The position numbers and the translations under genes are program-made. From Lysobacterales bacterium (GTDB taxonomy: Bacteria > Pseudomonadota > Gammaproteobacteria > Xanthomonadales > Ahniellaceae), in contig JADJCM010000001.1 of the NCBI GenBank assembly GCA_016703225.1, forward strand, positions 558,001 to 622,000: a DNA stretch of 64,000 nucleotides. Reading direction: 5' to 3'. A model generated the notes under the pieces. It had not been told where the DNA came from. It saw only the letters and a list, made by a program, of their open reading frames with translations, and ran no database searches. This document shows, in pieces, positions 20,628-30,395 of this stretch (the stretch's first letter is position 1; each line of letters begins with the position of its first letter).

Positions 20628-22063
20628 GCGCCTGCTTCCTTCAGATGTCCACGCGCCCCGATGTCGTGCGCCACCACGCCGATGTCGCCCGCGCCGGCGA
20701 GCAGCACGAAATCGCCGTCGCGCAACAGCGGCGCCAGCGTCGCCGGCAGGTTACGCGCGGACTTGACCAGCACCGGGTCGACGCGCCCGCGCGCACGCAC
20801 CGCGCGCGCCAGCGACTTGCCGTCGGCGCCAGCGATCGGCGCTTCCCCGGCCGGATAGACCTCGGTCAGCACCAGCACATCGACGCTGGACAGCACCTCG
20901 GCAAACTCGTCGAGCAAGTCGCGCGTGCGCGTGTAGCGATGCGGCTGGAACGCCATCACCAGGCGCCGCTGCGGCCAACCACCGCGGGCCGCCTCGATGA
21001 TTGCCGCGAGTTCGCGCGGATGGTGCCCATAGTCGTCCACCACAAGCGCCTTGCCCTGCGCGATGTCGAGTTCGCCGTGCACATGGAAGCGGCGGCCGAC
21101 GCCGCGGAACTTCGCCAGCGCGCGCACGATCGCCGCGTCCTCGACACCGAGTTCCCAGCCAATCGCTGCGGCCGCGAGCGCGTTCAACACGTTGTGCTTG
21201 CCGGACAGCGCAAGTTCGACCGCAACCGGCGCTTCGCGCTCGGGCAACCACAGGTCGAAGTGCATGCGCCCGGCGCCGGCGCGGATATTGCTCGCGCGCA
21301 CGTCGGCATCGGGATGCTCGCCGTAGCGCATCACATTGCGCGGCGTTTGTTCGGCCAGCGCCGCCACTTCCGGATCGTCCAGGCACAGGATTGCCAGGCC
21401 GTAGAACGGCAGGCGATGCAGGAAATCGGCGAAGGCTTTCTTGACGCGATTGAAGTCGCCGCCGTAGTTCTCGAGATGGTCGGCGTCGATGTTGGTAATC
21501 ACCGCGAGCATCGGACTGAGCAGCAGGAACGAGCCATCAGACTCGTCGGCTTCCGCAACCAGGTACTTGCCGCTGCCGAGCCGGGCATTGGTGCCGGCCG
21601 AGTTGAGCAGGCCGCCAATCACGAAGGTCGGGTCCAGCCCACCTTCGGCGAGCACGCTCGCGATCAGGCTGGTCGTCGTGGTCTTGCCGTGGGTACCGGC
21701 CACCGCGATGCCCTGCCGGAAGCGCATCAACTCGCCGAGCATCTCGGCGCGCGGCACCACTGGGATGCGGCGCGCGCGCGCGGCCATCAGCTCCGGGTTG
21801 TCGGCCTTGATGGCACCGGACACGACCATCGCGTCGGCGTCGCCGAGGTGCTCGCTTGCATGCCCGCGCTCGACGCGAATGCCGAGCCCCGCAAGACGCC
21901 GCGTGGTTGCGTTGTCGCCCAGGTCCGACCCGCTGACCTCGAAGCCGAGGTTGTGCAGCACTTCAGCGATGCCGCACATACCGGTGCCACCGATACCGAC
22001 GAAATGCACACGTCGATACACCTGCATCAGGTCGGGGCGTGTGCCGATGCGGCGCAGGGTCAT
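20624..22063 (-). CDS. murC: UDP-N-acetylmuramate--L-alanine ligase MurC
   Basis: MurC adds the first amino acid to UDP-MurNAc. The 479-residue product starts at MTLRRIGTRPDLMQVYRRVH, overlapping the murG stop as ATGA. The open frame upstream to 23020 is shadow sequence over murG. HFVGIGGTGMCGIAEVL is the Rossmann-like loop, GTHGKTTTTS the P-loop and DDYGHHP the Mur ligase C-terminal signature. Confidence 0.97.
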   Translation of the reverse strand: MTLRRIGTRPDLMQVYRRVHFVGIGGTGMCGIAEVLHNLGFEVSGSDLGDNATTRRLAGLGIRVERGHASEHLGDADAMVVSGAIKADNPELMAARARRIPVVPRAEMLGELMRFRQGIAVAGTHGKTTTTSLIASVLAEGGLDPTFVIGGLLNSAGTNARLGSGKYLVAEADESDGSFLLLSPMLAVITNIDADHLENYGGDFNRVKKAFADFLHRLPFYGLAILCLDDPEVAALAEQTPRNVMRYGEHPDADVRASNIRAGAGRMHFDLWLPEREAPVAVELALSGKHNVLNALAAAAIGWELGVEDAAIVRALAKFRGVGRRFHVHGELDIAQGKALVVDDYGHHPRELAAIIEAARGGWPQRRLVMAFQPHRYTRTRDLLDEFAEVLSSVDVLVLTEVYPAGEAPIAGADGKSLARAVRARGRVDPVLVKSARNLPATLAPLLRDGDFVLLAGAGDIGVVAHDIGARGHLKEAGA

Positions 22064-23127
22064 GGCGATGCCTCCAGGCAATGTTGCGCGACGACGCGAT
22101 CGGCGTCCGGCTTCGCCAGCGCGCGCGCTGCCTCGGCCATCGCCAGACGCTTGCCGGCATCCACGGCCAGTGCACGGATGCGCGCCGCGAGGTCGCCAGC
22201 GTCGAGCTGCGACTCCGCAATCAGCTGCGCAGCGCCGGCTTCGACCAACACCCGCGCATTCGCGCTCTGGTGATCGTCGACTGCGTGCGGATACGGGATC
22301 AGGATCGAGCCGATGCCGGCGGCGCACAGTTCGGCCAGAGTCAACGCACCCGCCCGCGCAATCACCAGGTCGGCCTCGGCATAGGCCTGCGCCATGTCGT
22401 CGATGAAGGCTTCGACGCTTGCGTTCACGCCAGCTTCGGCATACGCCGCACGCGCGTCGTCGAGCATGCGCGCGCCGCATTGGTGACGTAGCGTGATGTC
22501 GAGGTCGGCGAGCTGCGCGAACGCAAGCGGCAGACTTCGGTTCAACGCGCGCGCGCCCTGCGACCCGCCGAGCACCAGCACATGCAATTCGCTGCGCCCG
22601 GCGAAGCGCTGTGCCGGCGCCGGCAGCGCCGCGATCTCGTCGCGCACCGGGTTGCCCACCCAAGTCCCACCCGGCAGTGCATCGGCGAAGCCACACAACA
22701 CGCGTCGCGCGAGTTTCGCCAGCACCTTGTTGGTCAGCCCAGGCAATCGGTTCTGTTCGTGCACCAGCAGCGGCCGGCGCGTCAGCCTCGCCGCCAAGCC
22801 ACCCGGTCCGGCAGCAAAGCCGCCGAAGCTGATCACCGCGCGTGGCTGATGCCGACGCAGTACGCCGATCGCGTCCGCAACGGCACGCAGCAGTCGCCAC
22901 GGCGCCGCCAGCAGCGCGAGCGCACCCTTGCCGCGCAGTGCGCTGATGCGCAGTGTTTCGAGCGTGATTCCGGCCTTCGGCACCAACTGGTTTTCGAGTC
23001 CATGCGCGGAACCGAGCCACACCACCGGCACCGCCAGCGCAGCCCGCGCGCGCGCCACTGCCAGACCGGGGACACTGTGCCCGCCGGTGCCACCGGCCAT
23101 GCTCAACACCGGCCGCTCAGTCGTCAT
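22060..23127 (-). CDS. murG: UDP-GlcNAc:undecaprenyl-PP-MurNAc-pentapeptide GlcNAc transferase MurG
   Basis: MurG converts lipid I to lipid II at the inner face of the membrane. The 355-residue protein begins with a GGTGGHSVPG glycine loop, and the UDP-GlcNAc site region is LVLGGSQGARALN with IARAGALTLAELCAAG. It overlaps ftsW by 11 nt and murC by 4 nt. Confidence 0.97.
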   Translation of the reverse strand: MTTERPVLSMAGGTGGHSVPGLAVARARAALAVPVVWLGSAHGLENQLVPKAGITLETLRISALRGKGALALLAAPWRLLRAVADAIGVLRRHQPRAVISFGGFAAGPGGLAARLTRRPLLVHEQNRLPGLTNKVLAKLARRVLCGFADALPGGTWVGNPVRDEIAALPAPAQRFAGRSELHVLVLGGSQGARALNRSLPLAFAQLADLDITLRHQCGARMLDDARAAYAEAGVNASVEAFIDDMAQAYAEADLVIARAGALTLAELCAAGIGSILIPYPHAVDDHQSANARVLVEAGAAQLIAESQLDAGDLAARIRALAVDAGKRLAMAEAARALAKPDADRVVAQHCLEASP

Positions 23128-24313
23128 CGCGCCCTCCCGCAGCCGGCGTCACCGCACTCACGGCTTCGTGCCGGGTCAGTTCGTAGCTGATGCGCAAGGC
23201 CACACCGATGGCGGCACAGGTCATCAACAGGCTGGAGCCACCCGAGCTGATCAGCGGCAGCGTCAGGCCTTTGGTCGGCAACAGCCCCAGGTTCACGCCG
23301 ATCGAAACCGTCGCCTGTACCGACAGCCAGATCGCGATACCGTAGGCGACGTAAGCGGCGAAGCCGAGCCCGCGCTCCTCGGCGCGCCGCCCGAGCAGGA
23401 ACAGGCGCCCGCACAGGAACGCGAACATGCCGATCACCAGGCACACGCCAAGCAGACCGAGCTCTTCGGCGATCACCGCCAGGATGAAATCGGTGTGCGC
23501 CTCCGGCAGGTAGAAGAGCTTCTGGATCGAGCCGCCGAGTCCGACTCCGAACCACTCGCCGCGACCGATCGCGATCAGCGCCTGGGTCAGCTGGAAGCCA
23601 TCATTGAACGGATCCTTCCATGGATCCAGAAACGAAGTCAGGCGCTTCACGCGATAGGACTCGCTGAGCGCGGCCCAGGCCATCACCGGAGTGGCGCTGG
23701 CGGCGAGCCCGAACAGGTCGCGCGCGCGCGCGCCGCCGAGCCAGATCATGCCGAGCACGATCGCCAGCAACAGCGAAGCACTACCGAAGTCTGGTTGCTG
23801 CAGCAGCAGCAGCACGATGACCGCGGCGATCACCAGCGGTTTGAAGGTGCCGCGAAACGCATGCTGCACTTCGCCACGGAAGCGCACCAGATAGCTCGCC
23901 AGCCAGATGATGACGAACAGCTTCACCGCCTCGACCGCCTGGAAATTGGCCAGCCCGAAGCGCAGCCAGCGCTTGGCACCATTCACGCGCACGCCGAAGC
24001 CGGGCAGGAACACCGCCAGCAACAAGGCCAGCGAGAGCAGCAAGAACAGGCGCGCGTGGCGCTCGATCAGCGCCAGCGGCGTCAGCGCGAAACCGGCGCC
24101 GAGCACGCAACCCATGGCCAGATAGGCGAGGTGCTTGGACAGGTAGTGGTAGGCCGAGCCGCCCTCGCTCTCGCCGATCGCCACCGAGCTCGACGCCACC
24201 ATCACCACGCCGAACAAGGCCAGCGCCACCGCGGCGGCGAACAGACCGCGGTCGTAGCAACCGGGGATCTCGTCGCGGCGCAGCGCTTGCAGTGGCGTGG
24301 TCAGGAAGCGCAT
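23117..24313 (-). CDS. ftsW: Lipid II polymerase / division protein FtsW (SEDS family)
   Basis: FtsW is the septal SEDS glycosyltransferase that works with FtsI. The 398-residue protein has about ten membrane segments and conserved SEDS motifs: NGAKRWLRFGLANFQAVEAVK, KDPFNDGFQLTQALIAIGRG and the C-terminal LPLISSGGSSLL. It sits 3 nt after mraY and overlaps murG. Confidence 0.97.
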   Translation of the reverse strand: MRFLTTPLQALRRDEIPGCYDRGLFAAAVALALFGVVMVASSSVAIGESEGGSAYHYLSKHLAYLAMGCVLGAGFALTPLALIERHARLFLLLSLALLLAVFLPGFGVRVNGAKRWLRFGLANFQAVEAVKLFVIIWLASYLVRFRGEVQHAFRGTFKPLVIAAVIVLLLLQQPDFGSASLLLAIVLGMIWLGGARARDLFGLAASATPVMAWAALSESYRVKRLTSFLDPWKDPFNDGFQLTQALIAIGRGEWFGVGLGGSIQKLFYLPEAHTDFILAVIAEELGLLGVCLVIGMFAFLCGRLFLLGRRAEERGLGFAAYVAYGIAIWLSVQATVSIGVNLGLLPTKGLTLPLISSGGSSLLMTCAAIGVALRISYELTRHEAVSAVTPAAGGRDDD

Positions 24314-24316
24314 GGC

Positions 24317-25399
24317 TCAGCGCACCTTCAGGGTCGCGAGACCGAGCAGCACGAGCACGACCGAGATGATCCAGAAGCGCACGATCACGCGCGGCTCCGG
24401 CCACCCCTTGAGCTCGAAATGGTGGTGGATGGGTGCCATGCGGAAGACGCGCTTGCCGGTGAGCTTGAACGAGGCGACCTGGAGCATCACCGACAGCGTC
24501 TCGATCACGAAGATGCCGCCCATCAGCACCAGCACCAGTTCCTGGCGCGTGATCACCGCAACCGCGCCGAGCACGGCACCGACCGAGAGCGCGCCGACGT
24601 CGCCCATGAACACCTGTGCCGGATAGGTGTTGAACCACAGGAAGCCGAGTCCGGCACCACCGAGCGCAGCACAGAAGATCGCGATTTCGCCGGCGCCCGG
24701 GATCGACGGAATACCGAGGTAGTCGGCGAACACGGCATGACCCGACACGTAGGCAAACACGCCGAGCCCGGCCGAAACCAGCACCGTCGGCATGATCGCG
24801 AGCCCGTCCAGGCCATCGGTCAGGTTCACCGCATTCGAGAACCCGACCATCCAGAAGTAGGCGATCACCACGAAACCGAAGCCGAGCGGCAGCGCGAAGT
24901 CCTTCAAGATCGGCAGGTACAGCGTGGTTGCCGCCGGCACATCGGCGGTCCAGTACAACCACAGCGCCGCAGCCAGACCGAACAGTGATTGCAGCGCGTA
25001 CTTGTAGCGCGCGATCAGGCCGCGGCTGTCCTTCAGCACCAGCTTCTTGTAATCGTCGATGAAACCGATCAGGCCGAAGCTGACCAGCACGAACAGCAGG
25101 ATCCAGATGTAGCGGTTGCGCAGGTCGGCCCACAACAGCGTGGCGCTGGCGACTGCGAACAGGATCAAGGTTCCGCCCATGGTGGGCGTGCCGGCCTTGG
25201 AGAAGTGCGACTGCGGGCCGTCGTCGCGGATGGTCTGGCCGACCTTGTACGCGGCGAGCTTGCGGATCATCGGCGGGCCGATGATCAGCGAAACCACGAG
25301 CGCGGTAATTGCCGCGAGGATCGCGCGCAGCGTCAGGTACCCGAACAGGTTGAAGCCGCTGAAGTAGGGTTTCAGCAGCTGGAACAGCTCAAGCAGCAT
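24317..25399 (-). CDS. mraY: Phospho-N-acetylmuramoyl-pentapeptide-transferase MraY
   Basis: MraY makes lipid I from UDP-MurNAc-pentapeptide and undecaprenyl phosphate. The 360-residue, ten-helix membrane protein contains the catalytic aspartate motifs GFIDDYKKL and NLTDGLDGLA and the histidine loop MAPIHHHFE. The start overlaps murF by 11 nt. Confidence 0.98.
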   Translation of the reverse strand: MLLELFQLLKPYFSGFNLFGYLTLRAILAAITALVVSLIIGPPMIRKLAAYKVGQTIRDDGPQSHFSKAGTPTMGGTLILFAVASATLLWADLRNRYIWILLFVLVSFGLIGFIDDYKKLVLKDSRGLIARYKYALQSLFGLAAALWLYWTADVPAATTLYLPILKDFALPLGFGFVVIAYFWMVGFSNAVNLTDGLDGLAIMPTVLVSAGLGVFAYVSGHAVFADYLGIPSIPGAGEIAIFCAALGGAGLGFLWFNTYPAQVFMGDVGALSVGAVLGAVAVITRQELVLVLMGGIFVIETLSVMLQVASFKLTGKRVFRMAPIHHHFELKGWPEPRVIVRFWIISVVLVLLGLATLKVR

Positions 25400-26756
25400 G
25401 ACTGCCTCCAGTCGCGGGTGGGAGAAGTGCGTTCGCGACGCGGTCCATCGCGGACGAACGCGAGCCCTTGGTCAACACGGTCACACCGGCCACGAGATCG
25501 ATGCGCAGCGCCTCGATCAGGTCCTGCTGGTACTCGAAATGATGTGCACCTGCGCCGTAACCGTCACAGGCATGGCGCGACAGTGCGCCGACCGCATACA
25601 AGCGCTCGATGCCGCGTTCGCGCGCATAGGCACCGACACCGCGATGCAGGCTCGGTGCCTCCGGCCCGAGCTCCTTCATGTCGCCGATCACCAGCCAGCG
25701 TGGTGCCGGCTGCGCGCGCAGGGTGTCGATCGCGGCGCGCATCGACGCCGGATTGGCGTTGTAGCTGTCGTCGATCAACAGGGCCCCGTTCGCGAGCGGC
25801 TTGCGCACCAGGCGACCGCTGATCGCAGTCGCGGTCTCGAGGCCGAGACGGACGTGGTCGAGCGATGCCCCCGTGGTCAGCGCGAGCGCAGTGGCCGCCA
25901 GCGCGTTCATCGCGTTGTGGCGTCCCGGCAGCGGCAGGGTGATGCTCAGACTTCCGGCCATGCTGTCGATGACCAGGCGCTGCGAAGACGCCTCGCTGGT
26001 CAGGATCTGACCGCGCACGTCGGCGGCGCGGTCGAGCGCGAAACTGATCTGCGCGCGCTTGCCGGCCAGACTGCGGAAGCAGTCGGCGAACGCATCTTCG
26101 CCATTGATCACGGCGATGCCATCCGAAGGCAGGGCGGCATACAGCGCACCCTTGGTCTCGGCAACGTCGCGCATGCTGCCCATGCGCTCCAGATGCGCCG
26201 CTCCGACATTGTTGACGATGCCGACCTGCGGCGCGGCGATGCGCGCCAGATAGGCGATGTCGCCGGGTTTCCCGGCACCCATCTCGCAGACGGCAAACTC
26301 GGCCTGCGCATCGAGCGCACACAGCGACAGCGGCAGGCCGATCTCGTTGTTGAGATTGCCGGGATTGACATGGCATCGGCCAGCACGTGCCAGGATCGAA
26401 TGCGTCAGCGTCTTCAACGTGGTCTTGCCGTTCGAGCCGGTGATGCCGATCACGCGAGCGCGGCAACGCGATCGCCAGACACGCGCGATCTCGCCCAGCG
26501 CCTGCTCGGCATGGGCGACCACCAGCTGCGGCAGGCTCGTGTCGAGCATGCGCTCGACCACGGCAGCGGCTGCCGCGCGCGCAGCCACGTCGGCGACATA
26601 GTCATGGCCGTCGACACGTTCGCCGCGCAGCGCCACGAACAACTGGCCGGCCTCGAGCTTGCGCGAGTCGCTGGCCACGCCGCTGAATTCCCGGTCGCTG
26701 CCGTGCAGGCGCGCGCCGATGGCCTGGGCGAGTTCGGACAGGTGCATCCGGATCAT
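25389..26756 (-). CDS. murF: UDP-MurNAc-tripeptide--D-Ala-D-Ala ligase MurF
   Basis: MurF adds the D-Ala-D-Ala dipeptide to finish the pentapeptide precursor. The 455-residue protein has an N-terminal MurF-type uridine-binding domain, the P-loop GITGSNGKTTLKT and the C-terminal DDSYNANPASMRAA motif. ATG overlaps the murE stop as ATGA. Confidence 0.97.
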   Translation of the reverse strand: MIRMHLSELAQAIGARLHGSDREFSGVASDSRKLEAGQLFVALRGERVDGHDYVADVAARAAAAAVVERMLDTSLPQLVVAHAEQALGEIARVWRSRCRARVIGITGSNGKTTLKTLTHSILARAGRCHVNPGNLNNEIGLPLSLCALDAQAEFAVCEMGAGKPGDIAYLARIAAPQVGIVNNVGAAHLERMGSMRDVAETKGALYAALPSDGIAVINGEDAFADCFRSLAGKRAQISFALDRAADVRGQILTSEASSQRLVIDSMAGSLSITLPLPGRHNAMNALAATALALTTGASLDHVRLGLETATAISGRLVRKPLANGALLIDDSYNANPASMRAAIDTLRAQPAPRWLVIGDMKELGPEAPSLHRGVGAYARERGIERLYAVGALSRHACDGYGAGAHHFEYQQDLIEALRIDLVAGVTVLTKGSRSSAMDRVANALLPPATGGSHAA

Positions 26757-28222
26757 GCGACCTCCTTCAGCAACCCGGCCGCGACCTGCAGGTCGTCGAA
26801 CGGATGCTTCATGCCGTCGATCTCCTGGTAGGGCTCGTGGCCCTTGCCGGCGATCAGCACGACATCGTTGGCCGCGGCCATGGAGAGGGCGAGCGCGATC
26901 GCCTTGGCGCGGTCGCGCTCGAAGCGCACTGCCTCGGGTAGGACGAAGCCCTTGCGGATGTCAGCGACGATGGCATTGCCATCCTCGCGACGCGGATTGT
27001 CGTCGGTGACGATCACCACATCCGCCTTCTGTTCGGCCAGCGCCGCCATCTGCGGGCGCTTGCCAGCGTCGCGCTCACCGCCGCAACCGAACACCACGAG
27101 CAAGCGTGCGGCGGCGTGCTCGCGCAACGTCGACATCGCCTTGTCGAGTGCATCGGGCGTGTGCGCGTAGTCGACGACGACCAGCGGCCTTTGACCGTCA
27201 CCACCAAGACGACTCATGCGCCCGGGCACGGGATCAAGCTGCGACAGCGCCTTCGCGATGCGCGATGCCGGCCAGCCGCGCGCATGCAGCACGCCGGCAA
27301 CTCCAAGCAGGTTCGCGACATTGAAACGACCGATCATTCGGGTCGCGACGGCAAGCCGCTCGGCCTCGATCCACAAGGTGAAGCGCAAGCCACTGGCATC
27401 GGCATGCACGTCGCTGGCATGGACTTCGACGTCCTGGCGACTGCAGCCGGTACGGATCACGCGCACGCCAGCGCGAATCCGATCCGCCAGAGTGGCACCA
27501 AACGCGTCGTCGACATTGACCACTGCCGCACGCAGCGACGGCCAGGCGAACAGCTTCGCTTTTGCGGCGCCGTACGCTGCCATGCTGCCGTGGTAATCGA
27601 GATGATCGCGCGTCAGGTTGGTGAACACCGCGATCTCGAAGTCGAGACCATCGACACGGCCCTGGGCGAGCGCATGCGAGGTCACCTCCATCGCGATCGA
27701 GCGGGCGCCTTCACGATGCATCGCGGCGATTGCCGCATGCACGGCGAGCACATCCGGCGTGGTGCGTTCGCCGGCGGTAATGCGGCCGTACAAGCCCGTG
27801 CCGAGCGTGCCAATGGTGCCGCAGCTCTCACCGGCGGCGCTTAGCGCCTGCGCGATCATCTGCACGCTCGAGGTCTTGCCGTTGGTGCCGGTGACGCCGA
27901 TCAGGCGCAGGTCTGCCGCCGCGCCGTCATGGAAGCGGCGTGCGATTGCACCAAGGCGAGTGCGCAATTCGTTGATCACCACCACCGGCACGTCGAGTTG
28001 CACGATGTCCGGCAAGGGCGCTTCGGCGAGCACGATCGCGGCGCCGCGGGCGACCGCTTCGGCCGCGAACTCGATGCCGTGGCGCTGCGTGCCGCGCAAT
28101 GCGACGAAGGCGCAGCCCGGGGTGATGGATTTCGAATCCAGCGACAGCTCGCGGATCTCGCGGTCGAGCCCCGGAGCGATCTCCATCATGTCGCGCAACA
28201 GGGCGGACAGGCGCATGCTCAT
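26753..28222 (-). CDS. murE: UDP-MurNAc-L-Ala-D-Glu--2,6-diaminopimelate ligase MurE
   Basis: MurE adds the third stem-peptide residue. The 489-residue protein has the P-loop GVTGTNGKTSS and the DNPR motif (VTDDNPRREDGNAI) that marks meso-diaminopimelate specificity, as expected for a Gram-negative. It overlaps ftsI and murF by 4 nt each. Confidence 0.97.
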   Translation of the reverse strand: MSMRLSALLRDMMEIAPGLDREIRELSLDSKSITPGCAFVALRGTQRHGIEFAAEAVARGAAIVLAEAPLPDIVQLDVPVVVINELRTRLGAIARRFHDGAAADLRLIGVTGTNGKTSSVQMIAQALSAAGESCGTIGTLGTGLYGRITAGERTTPDVLAVHAAIAAMHREGARSIAMEVTSHALAQGRVDGLDFEIAVFTNLTRDHLDYHGSMAAYGAAKAKLFAWPSLRAAVVNVDDAFGATLADRIRAGVRVIRTGCSRQDVEVHASDVHADASGLRFTLWIEAERLAVATRMIGRFNVANLLGVAGVLHARGWPASRIAKALSQLDPVPGRMSRLGGDGQRPLVVVDYAHTPDALDKAMSTLREHAAARLLVVFGCGGERDAGKRPQMAALAEQKADVVIVTDDNPRREDGNAIVADIRKGFVLPEAVRFERDRAKAIALALSMAAANDVVLIAGKGHEPYQEIDGMKHPFDDLQVAAGLLKEVA

Positions 28223-29952
28223 GGCATCACCCCTTCCGCGAACTGCGCCGGCGTCGGCACATCGGCGGCGATCAGCTGCGGCTGCAGATGGTCGGGGGCG
28301 ATGTTCAACAGGCGCATCGCGTCGTCCATCACCCGACCGAACACCGGCGCCGCAACCAGGCCACCGTAATAGGCCCCACCGCGCGGATCATTCACCACCA
28401 CTACCGCGGCCAGGCGCGGCCTGAACACCGGGATCACGCCGGCGAAAACACTCACGTAACGACTGTCGTAGCCGCCGGCGACGGCACGCCGCGCGGTACC
28501 GGTCTTGCCGGCGACACGATAGTTCGGCACCGCCGCCTTGACTGCGCTGCCACCCGGGCCAGTCACCGTCTCGAGCATCCGCAGGACATCCTCGGCAATG
28601 CCCGGATCGAGCAGCGAGCGCGGCTCGATGGTCGGCTGGTCACGCACGAAGCGCGGCGTATGAAGGCGGCCGCCGTCGGCGAGTGCGGCATAGGCCTGGG
28701 CCATCTGCAGCGCGTTCACCGAGAGTCCGTAGCCGTAGGAAAGCGTTGCCTTCTCGACCTGACCCCAACCTCCCGGATCGGGCAAGGTGCCGGTGGATTC
28801 ACCCGGAAAACCGCTCCCGGTCAATGTGCCGAAACCGAAACGGTGGAAGACGTCGTAGAGGTGGTCGTTGTCGAGCTCCAGCGCGATCTTGGTCGCGCCG
28901 ACATTGCTCGATTTCATCAGCAGGCCGCCGAGGTCGATCTGGCCGAAGTTGCGGATGTCGCGCACCACGTGGTTGCGCACCTGCAAGGTTCCGGGGTAGG
29001 TGTCGATGATGGTGTCCGGCTTGAACTTGCCGCTTTCGAGCCCGGCCGCGACGGTGAACGCCTTGACCACCGAGCCGGGCTCGAACAGGTCGGTGACGGC
29101 ACGGTTGCGCCGCGCAGCGATGTCGCCGTTGCTGCGCGCATTGGGATTGAACGACGGGTAGTTCACCATCGCCAGCACGTCGCCACTCTGGATGTCGAGC
29201 ACGACCATCGAACCGCTGCTCGCCGAGTGCTCGAACATCGCCGCCTTCAGTTCGCGATAGGCGAGGTACTGGATGCGGCGGTCGAGGCTGGTCGCGAGCA
29301 TGCGGCCGGGTTCGGCGGCGCGAATCTCTTCGACGTTCTCGACGATCTCGCCACGACGATTCTTGATTACGCGCTTCACGCCCGGCGTGCCGAGCAGCTG
29401 TGCGTTGTAGGCGAGTTCGAGGCCTTCCTGGCCGGCGTCGTCGACATCGGTGACGCCGAGCACGTGCGCGAACACTTCTCCGCCCGGATAGAAGCGGCGA
29501 TATTCGCGCTGACCGTGCACGCCGGGAATCTTGAGCGCCAGCACCGCCTCGGCCTGGTCCGGTGGCAGATGGCGCGCCAGATACATGAACTCGCGCGCGC
29601 GCCGCTCGTGGATGCGCGCGCCCAGTTCGCGCGCGTCCGCGTGCATTGCCTGCGCCAACTGCGCCACGCGCGCCGGATCTTCGAGCAGGGTTTCCGGGTG
29701 CAGCCACAGCGAGATCATCGGCGTCGAGATCGCCAGCGGCTCGCCAAAGCGGTCCGTGATCATGCCGCGCGAGGCCGGCACCTCGATGTCGCGCAGGAAA
29801 CGCGCGTCACCCTGGTCCTGGTAGAACTCGCGCTTCAGCACCTGCATCTGGAACGCGCGCGCCACCAGCGCGAACGCCGACAGACCGAGCGCGACCAGCA
29901 CGAAGGTCAGGCGCAGACGGGGCATCACCGTGGCCGGGCGCACGTTACGCAT
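28219..29952 (-). CDS. ftsI: Septal peptidoglycan transpeptidase FtsI (PBP3)
   Basis: FtsI cross-links septal peptidoglycan with FtsW. The 577-residue product has a basic N-terminus, one membrane segment (about residues 14-32), a class B PBP dimerisation domain and the transpeptidase domain. The catalytic motifs are S294xxK297, S348-S349-N350 and K483-T484-G485. I chose the ATG at 29952 because GGGAGG lies about 6 nt ahead. An in-frame GTG at 30051 would add 33 basic residues and has no clear binding site. This choice leaves a 173-nt gap after ftsL, larger than other gaps in the cluster, so the longer form deserves a check. Confidence 0.95.
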   Translation of the reverse strand: MRNVRPATVMPRLRLTFVLVALGLSAFALVARAFQMQVLKREFYQDQGDARFLRDIEVPASRGMITDRFGEPLAISTPMISLWLHPETLLEDPARVAQLAQAMHADARELGARIHERRAREFMYLARHLPPDQAEAVLALKIPGVHGQREYRRFYPGGEVFAHVLGVTDVDDAGQEGLELAYNAQLLGTPGVKRVIKNRRGEIVENVEEIRAAEPGRMLATSLDRRIQYLAYRELKAAMFEHSASSGSMVVLDIQSGDVLAMVNYPSFNPNARSNGDIAARRNRAVTDLFEPGSVVKAFTVAAGLESGKFKPDTIIDTYPGTLQVRNHVVRDIRNFGQIDLGGLLMKSSNVGATKIALELDNDHLYDVFHRFGFGTLTGSGFPGESTGTLPDPGGWGQVEKATLSYGYGLSVNALQMAQAYAALADGGRLHTPRFVRDQPTIEPRSLLDPGIAEDVLRMLETVTGPGGSAVKAAVPNYRVAGKTGTARRAVAGGYDSRYVSVFAGVIPVFRPRLAAVVVVNDPRGGAYYGGLVAAPVFGRVMDDAMRLLNIAPDHLQPQLIAADVPTPAQFAEGVMP

Positions 29953-30125
29953 CGGCGCCTCCCGCTGCGCGGACGGCGGACGACAGCAAGCGCGCGCGTC
30001 CCGTTTCCCGGTACGCACGGCGACCCGTGCCCGTCGCGAACGACGTGCCACGGCGGCACACCGGCAGTTGCAAGCCCTGCCGGGTGTTGGCGTGAGATTG
30101 CTTCCCCCTCACAGCCACTGCTTCC

Positions 30126-30395
30126 TCAGTTTCTGATCACCACGGTTTCCGCAGGTCCTGGAAACACCATGCCCAGTTGCCCGCGGGCGATCTGCTCGAG
30201 TCGATTTGTGTCGGTCCAGGTCGCCTGCTCGAGCTGCAGTCGCCCAAACTCCGTATTCAATTCGTCGCGCTCGCTCTCGAGCTTCGAGAGCTCGATGAAC
30301 GCGCGCCGGCTTTGCTGCCGGGCGTGCACGACGCTGATGGCGCTGGCCACACAGGCAACCAGCAACATCACGATCAAAGCAGCACGGGCGCTCAT
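30126..30395 (-). CDS. ftsL: Cell division protein FtsL
   Basis: FtsL is a small bitopic divisome protein that pairs with FtsB and FtsQ. It has 89 residues: one membrane segment (residues 5-24), then a coiled coil (SRRAFIELSKLESERDELNTEF in part) and a short tail. Its position between rsmH and ftsI and the ATGA overlap with rsmH support the call despite low sequence conservation. Confidence 0.93.
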   Translation of the reverse strand: MSARAALIVMLLVACVASAISVVHARQQSRRAFIELSKLESERDELNTEFGRLQLEQATWTDTNRLEQIARGQLGMVFPGPAETVVIRN